Source: a bacterium
GTDB taxonomy: Bacteria > Krumholzibacteriota > Krumholzibacteria > LZORAL124-64-63
Reading direction: 5' to 3'
Assembly: GCA_021767885.1 (NCBI GenBank)
Contig: JAASSM010000186.1
Location: 1-5,241, forward strand
DNA length: 5,241 bases
The notes under the pieces were generated by a model. The model worked only from the letters and a program-made list of their open reading frames with translations, made no database searches and was not told the DNA's origin. Position numbers and translations under genes: made by a program. Below are positions 1-4,992 of the stretch, piece by piece (position 1 is the first letter of the stretch; each line of letters opens with the position of its first letter).

Positions 1-1
1 C

Positions 2-418
2 GACGAGCCGGTCTGGCTCCAGCCCGACGACGTGGCCGAGGGCCGCGACACCGTGGACGAGGCCGCCGCGGCCTGGATCACCGGCGCCGTCCCCGTGGCC
101 GATCCCGACCTCCCCCGCGAGACGGATCTGCCGCGACCGGCCGCCGCCTTCCTCGGCGCCCGGCCCAACCCCTTCAATCCGGTCACCGACCTGGTCTTCC
201 GCCTGCAGCATCCCGGCGACCACGCCGAGCTCTCGATCCACGACCTCGCCGGACGCCGCGTCCGCTCCTTCCCGCTGACGGGCCTGGCCGCCGGCGAGCA
301 CCGCGTGCGCTGGGACGGCCGCTCGGATGCCGGGCGCGTCCTGCCCAGCGGCAGCTACGTGATCCGGCTCGAGACCTGGGAGGCCTCGGACGTGGGGATC
401 GTCACGCTGATCAAGTAG
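2..418 (+). CDS. C-terminal part of a secreted/surface protein with FlgD-Ig-like / T9SS-type sorting domain (5' partial)
   Basis: The frame is open to the left edge, so the start codon lies outside the window and only the last 138 residues are visible. The GTG at 32 has no good ribosome binding site and is probably internal. Visible residues 1-50 are an acidic, Pro/Ala-rich stretch with no recognised fold. Residues 51-138 form a compact Ig-like domain. It opens with the signature ARPNPFNP at residues 53-60, followed by a strand pattern (AELSIHDLAGRRV), then GEHRVRWDGR and the closing LPSGSYVIRLE before the C-terminal TLIK. This is the layout of the FlgD Ig-like domain (PF13860) and of the related Por/T9SS type A sorting domain (TIGR04183), which sits at the C-terminus of exported proteins in FCB-group bacteria. 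The domain therefore suggests export and surface attachment. The function of the missing N-terminal part cannot be told. The end of the domain coincides with the stop, so the C-terminus is intact. Confidence 0.85.
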   Translation, partial: DEPVWLQPDDVAEGRDTVDEAAAAWITGAVPVADPDLPRETDLPRPAAAFLGARPNPFNPVTDLVFRLQHPGDHAELSIHDLAGRRVRSFPLTGLAAGEHRVRWDGRSDAGRVLPSGSYVIRLETWEASDVGIVTLIK

Positions 419-480
419 CCGGCTGGACGGCCCGCCACCGATATGCAACAATACCGCTCGGAGTTTCGTCAGCGGCGCAT

Positions 481-488
481 GGGAGGTG
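481..488 (+). promoter_or_regulatory. Strong Shine-Dalgarno for the small membrane protein
   Basis: GGGAGGTG lies four bases before the ATG at 493. It is close to the ideal anti-16S sequence and supports both the start choice and the reality of this short gene. Confidence 0.75.
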
Positions 489-492
489 CACG

Positions 493-750
493 ATGCTGCG
501 CTCGACGTTCGACTCGCTCAAGTTCCTGGTGATCGGCCCGCTGACCCTGGCCATGCTCTTCGTGATCAACTGGATGACCTCGCCCGGCGACTGGTGGGTG
601 CAGTGGGCCGCGCTGGGCATCGGCATCGCCTGGGTGATCTGCCTGCTGCAGGTGATCCGCGACGCCGTCGTCCTCGGCGGCCTGTCGGCCCTGGGCGTCT
701 ACCTCTGGCGGCGCCGCCAGCGGCAGGATCAGCAACCACCGACCACCTGA
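493..750 (+). CDS. Small membrane protein, 2TM-domain-like (85 aa)
   Basis: An 85-residue integral membrane protein of unknown function. Hydrophobic segments lie at about residues 10-28 and 36-53. They are separated by the short turn NWMTSPGDWW, and a weaker third segment at about 57-70 (DAVVLGGLSALGVYLW) is followed by the basic tail RRRQRQ. The pattern FVINWMTSPGDWWVQWAALGIG resembles the core of the 2TM domain family (PF13239: Asn, then a Ser-Pro turn, Trp residues, then a Gly-rich second helix). The basic N-terminal region usual in that family is short here. The start is the ATG at 493, with a near-perfect ribosome binding site. The gene follows the surface-protein gene by 74 bases on the same strand and ends one base from the stop of the convergent deacetylase gene, leaving no room for a terminator between them. 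Membrane location is confident. The family assignment is from pattern only. Confidence 0.8.
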   Translation: MLRSTFDSLKFLVIGPLTLAMLFVINWMTSPGDWWVQWAALGIGIAWVICLLQVIRDAVVLGGLSALGVYLWRRRQRQDQQPPTT

Positions 751-751
751 G

Positions 752-1423
752 CTAGGTGTGCCGGGCGATGGACAGGACCCGGAACCGCTCGCAGTGCCGG
801 GCCTCGCCCAGCGGTCCACTGACCTCCTCGCTCACGAATCGCGCCACCCGGTCGAAGTCTGGGAACTGCGAGGCGTGGCAGGCGAGGAGCGCCAGCTTCC
901 GCTCCATGCGGTCGCTGATGTCCACCACGCGGTCCGGCGCGTGGGAGCCGTAGAAGTGGATCTCCTGGACCGCGTGCGGCTCTCCGGGATACATCCAGCG
1001 GTTGCGCGCCGCGAAGACGGCGTCGAACACCGCCCGGGCGGCCACGCGGTGATCGCGGTGGAAGAGGTTGAGGTCGTCGAACTGCTGGTTGGCCGGGTCG
1101 AAGGAGAAGACCACGTCCGGCCGGTGCTCGCGGATCGCCTCCACCAGCTGACGACGCAGTTCCTCGGTCTCGGCCAGGAAGCCGTCGCGGTGGCCGAGGA
1201 ACACCACCGGCACGCCCAGCATCGCCGCGGCGGCCTCCTGCTCCCGGTGCCGGATGGCCGCACGCTCCGGTGCGGTGGCGTCCCCCACCTTGAAGCCGTT
1301 CTCCCCGTTGGTCAGGACCACGAGCGCGCCCTGCCAGCCCGCATCGAGCAGCCCCATCAGGGTGCCGGTGCAGACGAACTCGGCGTCGTCGGGATGGGCG
1401 CTGAAGCAGAGGAAGCGAGGCAC
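752..1423 (-). CDS. PIG-L / LmbE-family zinc-dependent N-deacetylase (223 aa)
   Basis: A cytoplasmic hydrolase of the PIG-L/LmbE superfamily. Members remove acetyl groups from N-acetylglucosamine-type substrates, as in bacillithiol and mycothiol biosynthesis, GPI precursors or antibiotic sugars. The zinc motif AHPDDAEF is at residues 9-16: His10 and Asp13 are the expected ligands and Asp12 the catalytic base. The second metal motif is HRDHR at 122-126, where most relatives have HPDHR, and His125 is the expected third ligand. Other family marks are LTNGENGF (37-44), the Arg-Glu helix REQEAAAAMLG (60-70), RPDVVFSF (101-108) and HASQF (183-187). The last is reminiscent of the H-x-SQ segment near the C-terminus of BshB-like enzymes. 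The length is normal for the family. I chose the GTG at 1423 because the protein then begins just before the first beta strand and GGAAGGA lies seven bases upstream; the reading frame stays open much further but without family sequence. The substrate cannot be assigned, and BshB-type is only a possibility. It is divergent from the reductase gene. Confidence 0.93.
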   Translation of the reverse strand: MPRFLCFSAHPDDAEFVCTGTLMGLLDAGWQGALVVLTNGENGFKVGDATAPERAAIRHREQEAAAAMLGVPVVFLGHRDGFLAETEELRRQLVEAIREHRPDVVFSFDPANQQFDDLNLFHRDHRVAARAVFDAVFAARNRWMYPGEPHAVQEIHFYGSHAPDRVVDISDRMERKLALLACHASQFPDFDRVARFVSEEVSGPLGEARHCERFRVLSIARHT

Positions 1424-1588
1424 GGGAACGTCCTTCCGTCCGGTCACCGGCGGCGCGGCGGCGACGGCCCAGCTTAGCCTCACGGGACCGGATCCACCAG
1501 CCCGGGAACGGTTGCGAGGCATCCGCCACGACCCCAGCGTGTGCCTCGTCGCCGCCACCGTCCGGTCGTCCCACGGGAGGAGCCGCCG
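1424..1588. promoter_or_regulatory. Divergent intergenic control region between deacetylase and reductase genes
   Basis: These 165 bases separate two genes transcribed away from each other, so promoters for both are expected here (an inference from layout). The stretch is GC-rich and I cannot pick out a convincing -35/-10 pair on either strand. Visible control elements are only the two ribosome binding sites: GGAAGGA for the minus-strand gene and GGGAGGAG (1575-1582, six bases before the ATG at 1589) for the plus-strand gene. Confidence 0.4.
1431..1437 (-). promoter_or_regulatory. Shine-Dalgarno that fixes the deacetylase start
   Basis: On the minus strand this reads GGAAGGA, seven bases before the GTG at 1423. 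It decides for that GTG over other in-frame GTG codons further upstream, which would add residues unlike the family. Confidence 0.6.
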
Positions 1589-2602
1589 ATGCCCACGCTC
1601 ACCAGCCGCGAGATCCGCCTGGCGCGCCGCCCCGCCGGCGTTCCCGAACCCGCCGACTTCGAGCTCGCGACCACCCGGGTCGCCGCGCCCGCCGACGGCG
1701 AGATCCAGGTCCGCAACCTCTGGATGTCCGTCGACCCCTACATGCGCGGCCGCATGCGCAAGCTGAAGAGCTACATCGAGCCGTTCGCCCTGGGCGAGGT
1801 CCTCGCGGGCGAGTGCCTGGGCGAGGTGATCGACTCCCGTCACCCCGACTTCGCGCCCGGCGACGTGGTCCACAGCCTGCACGGCTGGCGGGAGGCCTGG
1901 GTGGGACCGCCGGAGGGCGTCACCACCGTGGATCCCGATCTCGCGCCCCTGCCTGCCTACCTCGGCGTCATGGGCATGACGGGATTCACGGCCTACGTGG
2001 GGCTGCTGGACATCGCCGCGCTGCGGTCCGGAGAGACGGTCTTCGTCTCGGCGGCCGCGGGGGCGGTGGGCTCCGTGGTCTGCCAGATCGCCAGGCTCCA
2101 CGACTGCCCGGTGATCGGCAGCGCCGGCTCGCCGGCCAAGACGGCCTGGCTCCGGGACGACCTCGGCGTCGACGCCACCATCGACTACAAGGCCACGCCC
2201 CGCGTGGGGGCCGAGCTCGCCCGCATCGCCCCCGATGGCATCGACGTCTACTACGACAACGTGGGCGGCGACCACCTCGAGGCCGCGCTCCAGAACCTCA
2301 ACGACCATGGTCGCATCGCGGCCTGCGGCATGATCTCCGTCTACAACCAGCGCCGGCCGCCGGCGGGTCCGCGGAACCTGATCCAGGTGATCGCGCGCCG
2401 CCTGACCCTGCGCGGGTTCATCATCCACGACCACCTCGACCGCCACGCCGACTTCCAGCGCGACATGAGCCGCTGGCTGGCCGCCGGCCGGGTCCGTCAG
2501 CGGGAGACCGTGCACCACGGCATCGCCGAGGCGCCCGCTGCCTTCATCGGTCTGTTCGCGGGAGAGAACGTCGGCAAGATGCTGGTCCAGCTGGGCGACT
2601 GA
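1589..2602 (+). CDS. NADP-dependent medium-chain reductase, zinc-independent, CurA/PTGR-like (337 aa)
   Basis: A cytoplasmic NADPH-dependent double-bond reductase of the leukotriene B4 dehydrogenase / prostaglandin reductase / CurA branch of the MDR superfamily. Family members reduce the C=C bond of alpha,beta-unsaturated ketones and aldehydes. Residues 1-130 are the GroES-like domain with the diagnostic LWMSVDPYMRGRM (44-56). A Rossmann fold follows, with AAAGAVGSVVCQIA (155-168) and GSAGSPAK (177-184); Lys184 is at the position usually contacting the NADP 2'-phosphate. Then come YYDNVGG (221-227), ACGMISVYN (245-253), RGFII (275-279) and the C-terminal GENVGKMLV (325-333). The catalytic and structural zinc ligands of alcohol dehydrogenases are absent, as expected. 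The length matches the roughly 340 residues of the family. The ATG at 1589 is chosen over the in-frame start at 1541 because GGGAGGAG lies six bases before it and the homologous N-terminus begins there. The physiological substrate is unknown. CurA proper reduces curcumin, but that specificity cannot be claimed here. Confidence 0.95.
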   Translation: MPTLTSREIRLARRPAGVPEPADFELATTRVAAPADGEIQVRNLWMSVDPYMRGRMRKLKSYIEPFALGEVLAGECLGEVIDSRHPDFAPGDVVHSLHGWREAWVGPPEGVTTVDPDLAPLPAYLGVMGMTGFTAYVGLLDIAALRSGETVFVSAAAGAVGSVVCQIARLHDCPVIGSAGSPAKTAWLRDDLGVDATIDYKATPRVGAELARIAPDGIDVYYDNVGGDHLEAALQNLNDHGRIAACGMISVYNQRRPPAGPRNLIQVIARRLTLRGFIIHDHLDRHADFQRDMSRWLAAGRVRQRETVHHGIAEAPAAFIGLFAGENVGKMLVQLGD

Positions 2603-2620
2603 GTCGTGCCCGGAACGAAG

Positions 2621-2644
2621 GGGAGCCGGACGGATCCGGCTCCC
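2621..2644. terminator. Perfect 10-bp hairpin between convergent genes, possible two-way terminator without U-tract
   Basis: GGGAGCCGGA (2621-2630) and TCCGGCTCCC (2635-2644) are exact reverse complements around a four-base loop CGGA. The hairpin sits 18 bases after the reductase stop and 28 bases beyond the cytochrome stop, the only gap between two genes read toward each other. The stem is very GC-rich. Neither strand has a T-run after the stem, so it is not a canonical intrinsic terminator. It may end transcription with help, act as an RNA 3'-end stabiliser, or serve both strands. Confidence 0.6.
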
Positions 2645-2664
2645 GGGGGCATCGACCAGCTCGG

Positions 2665-2681
2665 AACCAGGGTCACTGGTT
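2665..2681. repeat. Short inverted repeat overlapping the cytochrome stop codon
   Basis: AACCAG (2665-2670) and CTGGTT (2676-2681) are exact reverse complements around a five-base loop that holds the TGA stop of the cytochrome gene on the minus strand. The six-base stem is weak and could be chance. It lies just before the stronger hairpin on the same transcript. Confidence 0.3.
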
Positions 2682-4184
2682 GCGGAACGCCGCGGCGTCC
2701 AGCCCCTCGATCCCCTCCCAGTCCGGCTCCTCCATGGCCACCAGGGCGTGGCAGGCCTCGCAGTCCTGGGAGATCACGTCGCCGTCGACGGACTCCATCA
2801 TGTCGTTGTGGCAGCGGAAGCAGCCGCCCTCGCTGAAATCGCCGTACACGTCGAAGTGGGAGAGGTTGCTCTCGTAGGTGCCCCACTCGATGTTCATCTG
2901 CGGCCAGACGTTGCGCTCGAGGATGCGGGTGAGCTCGGCCACGGTGGGCTCCATGGCCGCCTCGAGGGCGGCGAGGTCGTCGGGATGCTCCTCGGTATAG
3001 ATCTCCCGCAGACGGTCGGCGATGAGCTCGGCCGTGTTCTCGGCGGGCGTCACCTCGCGCAGGACACGCTCGCCCTCCTTGCGCAGCCAGGGCACGTCCG
3101 CATCCAGCGCGCCGGAGGCCAGGGCGGTGTCCATGGCGCGGTGCGGCAGGTGGTAGATGTGGGTGGGGCGGTTGTGGCAGTCCAGGCAGTCCATGGTGCG
3201 CCACTCGCCGGCGTCCGGATCGGAGTCGCCCAGGAGGTAGCGGATCTCGCCATCCGGCGTGCTCTGGATCACCTCGACGATCTCCTGGCGCTCGCGGTCG
3301 AGGTGGCGATAGCGGACCTCGTTGCGGGGATCGACGTGCCAGTGGATGCCGCTGGCGCGCGTGGCGGCGGTCCCGCCCTCGGGGCCGCCCACGTGGACCA
3401 CCAGGGCCGTGGTCTGCTCGGTGTTCTCGGCGTCCTTGGCGAAGCGGGGATGGGCCACCAGGTGCGAGCCGTGGAACTGGGTGGGCCAGTGGCACACCTC
3501 GCAGGTCTCCCGCGCCGGACGCAGGTTCAGCACCGGCGTGGGGATGGGGCGGTGGAAGTCGTCGGTCATCACGGCGTAGACCTGGCGCAGGCCGGAGAGC
3601 TTGGCCCGCACGAACCAGGACGCCCCGGGGCCGATGTGGCACTCCACGCACTTGACGTTGGCATGGGGCGACGTGGCATGGGCCGTGGCCTCGGGCGCCA
3701 TGACCTCGTGACACACGTAGGAGCAGAACTGGTTGGAGTCCGTGTAGTGGTAGGCCTCGAAGCTGAAGAGGCCCAGGCCCACGAAGGCCACCAGGGTCAC
3801 GCCGGCCACCACCACCGCCCGACGGACGAACCGGCCACTGGTGATGTCGAGCACGGTGTGCTGGCGCCCCTCGGCCTTCTCCTGCCGGCGCCGGATCACG
3901 TTGCCCAGGACGATCAGCCCCACGCCGAGGGCCAGGAAGGCGGGCAGGACCATGAAGCCGATGAGGTCCACGTAGGGGTTGGATTCCCGCCCGGCCAGCG
4001 CGTTGTACACGTAGAGGATGAACATCACGCCGAGCAGGAAGACGGTCACCGCGGACAGGACGCTGCCAGCGGCAGCCACCCAGTTGTCCCAGAAGACCGG
4101 GAGCCGCCGCTGGAACCAGGCCTGGAAGCGGCTGTCGGGCTCGTGAGAATCCTGGCGGGTGGAATTTCCGGGGGTCTCGGGCAT
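2673..4184 (-). CDS. Membrane-anchored hexaheme c-type cytochrome, NapC/NirT-like (503 aa)
   Basis: A probable periplasm-facing quinol-oxidising cytochrome anchored in the inner membrane. Three hydrophobic helices lie at about residues 37-60, 73-96 and 122-142. The basic stretch RRRQEKAEGR between helices two and three should be cytoplasmic, which puts the heme domain in the periplasm. Six heme-attachment motifs follow: CSYVCH (154-159, spacing CX3CH), CVECH (179-183), CEVCH (228-232), CLDCH (333-337), CFRCH (455-459) and CEACH (475-479). The segment from the first to the third heme, with SPHANVKCVECHIGPGASWF and NLRPARETCEVCHW, matches a NapC/NirT-related family of multiheme cytochromes. Met162, just after the first motif, may be an axial ligand, as Met is for heme 1 of NrfH (inference). 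The ATG at 4184 is chosen because GGAG lies nine bases upstream and the sequence before it is unlike any protein family. The partner accepting the electrons is not visible here. The gene is preceded by a probable outer-membrane protein gene on the same strand, with a 104-base gap. Confidence 0.93.
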   Translation of the reverse strand: MPETPGNSTRQDSHEPDSRFQAWFQRRLPVFWDNWVAAAGSVLSAVTVFLLGVMFILYVYNALAGRESNPYVDLIGFMVLPAFLALGVGLIVLGNVIRRRQEKAEGRQHTVLDITSGRFVRRAVVVAGVTLVAFVGLGLFSFEAYHYTDSNQFCSYVCHEVMAPEATAHATSPHANVKCVECHIGPGASWFVRAKLSGLRQVYAVMTDDFHRPIPTPVLNLRPARETCEVCHWPTQFHGSHLVAHPRFAKDAENTEQTTALVVHVGGPEGGTAATRASGIHWHVDPRNEVRYRHLDRERQEIVEVIQSTPDGEIRYLLGDSDPDAGEWRTMDCLDCHNRPTHIYHLPHRAMDTALASGALDADVPWLRKEGERVLREVTPAENTAELIADRLREIYTEEHPDDLAALEAAMEPTVAELTRILERNVWPQMNIEWGTYESNLSHFDVYGDFSEGGCFRCHNDMMESVDGDVISQDCEACHALVAMEEPDWEGIEGLDAAAFRNQ

Positions 4185-4219
4185 GGAATCACACTCCGGG
4201 GTGGGTGATCGCGGGCGGG

Positions 4220-4252
4220 TCTGCTGGCAAGCTACCAGGAAATCCCAGCAGA
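4220..4252. repeat. 8-bp inverted repeat upstream of the cytochrome gene
   Basis: TCTGCTGG (4220-4227) and CCAGCAGA (4245-4252) are exact reverse complements separated by 17 bases. The pair lies in the 104-base gap between the barrel gene stop and the cytochrome start, about 36 bases before the latter. This gap is visibly less GC-rich than its surroundings at about 4230-4295. The arrangement fits a dyad operator or an mRNA hairpin in the cytochrome leader. No matching sigma-70 or sigma-54 promoter could be identified with it. Confidence 0.45.
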
Positions 4253-4288
4253 TTCCAGAACATCCGATCCCGGGTAGGATTTCGGGAA

Positions 4289-4990
4289 TCAGAGATCGAT
4301 CCGCAGCATCAGCCGGATGCCGTGGAAGCGCGCCGTCGGGTGCACGGCCACCGGCCCGGCCACCTCCTCGGCTTCTTCCCCGCCCCCGGCCAGCTCCAGC
4401 TCCGCCCGTGCGAACAGGGCCTGCTGCCAGCGGTATCCCACCGCCAGGCTCACCGGACCGGCCACGGCCACCCGGGCGGTCAGGCCCAGCCCCACCTCGC
4501 CGGCGGGGATGCCCTCGCCGTCCATGGCCTCGGTGTAGAAGAGCACCAGGCCTCCCAGCGAGGCGGTGGCCTCCAGCGCGGCGTGGCGGTTCTCCACCAG
4601 GGCGAGGTGCAGATCCGCCACCGCCCGGGCCAGGCCGCACCCCACGCCGGGCCGGTCCACCTCACCAGCCACCCCGCCCACCGACAGGTCCAGCCGCAGG
4701 GGGCGAGCGAAGGTCCAGCCCACCCCCAGCATCAGGCCCGTACCGTCGATGCGGGGGTCGAGCCCGGCGGCCACCAGCGCTCTGGCCCCCCGGGGATCGA
4801 GGTCCAGATGCACCCACTCGGGCCCCGCGTGCACGGTGAAGTTGCTGCCCTCGCCGGGCCCGGGTCGGGGTGGCGGCCCGCCAGCGATGGCCGGGCTCGA
4901 GGACGCCACCAGCAGCGCCAGCAAGGCCAGGGGCATCGGCAGCACACCGATGGCGCGGTGGGTTCGGGTGCGGCGGCGCCGGCGCGTCAT
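4289..4990 (-). CDS. Exported hypothetical protein, probable outer-membrane beta-barrel (233 aa)
   Basis: Not a recognised named family. Residues 1-36 are a clear signal peptide: a very basic start (TRRRRRTRTHR), a hydrophobic core (about 15-29) and a likely signal peptidase I site after Ala-Ile-Ala at residue 36. The mature part is about 197 residues, with a Gly/Pro-rich opening and then alternating polar/hydrophobic strands such as FTVHAGPEWVHLDLD, GLMLGVGWTF, LRLDLSVGGVAG, SLAVGYRWQQALFARAELEL and the closing GIRLMLRIDL. This pattern is typical of a small outer-membrane barrel, although the last residue is Leu rather than Phe. A Gly/Glu-rich turn (GGGEEAEE) lies at 203-210. There is one cysteine (119), not in a lipobox. 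The first ATG (4996) forms an ATGA overlap with the regulator stop. The ATG at 4990 is preferred because GGGGAGGG is six bases before it, whereas that site touches the first ATG. The gene is likely translated together with the regulator gene; its role is unknown. Confidence 0.78.
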   Translation of the reverse strand: MTRRRRRTRTHRAIGVLPMPLALLALLVASSSPAIAGGPPPRPGPGEGSNFTVHAGPEWVHLDLDPRGARALVAAGLDPRIDGTGLMLGVGWTFARPLRLDLSVGGVAGEVDRPGVGCGLARAVADLHLALVENRHAALEATASLGGLVLFYTEAMDGEGIPAGEVGLGLTARVAVAGPVSLAVGYRWQQALFARAELELAGGGEEAEEVAGPVAVHPTARFHGIRLMLRIDL

Positions 4991-4992
4991 GA

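Noticed and set aside
439..456. AT-richer patch (ATATGCAACAATACC) upstream of the small membrane protein as a promoter
   Set aside because: It stands out in base composition, but no -35 element at a proper distance can be matched, so a promoter call would be a guess.
1424..2518. Long minus-strand open frame continuing upstream of the deacetylase start, opposite the reductase gene
   Set aside because: The translated stretch has no recognisable family sequence and lies antisense to a clearly real gene. Long stop-free antisense frames are expected at this GC content.
2748..4208. 486-codon plus-strand open frame opposite the cytochrome gene
   Set aside because: Its composition is low-complexity (Val, Gly, His, Ala) and it mirrors the multiheme gene; the cytochrome has six heme motifs and membrane helices, so this is a shadow.
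4185..4288. Sigma-54 promoter (GG-N10-GC) ahead of the cytochrome gene, suggested by the neighbouring NtrC-like regulator
   Set aside because: The minus strand was read for the -24/-12 spacing; TGG and TTGC elements occur but never at the required distance.
4185..4640. Extension of the cytochrome frame upstream of 4184
   Set aside because: It would overlap the barrel gene in another frame and consists of Gly/Arg/Pro-rich sequence without family likeness. The ATG at 4184 has a ribosome binding site.
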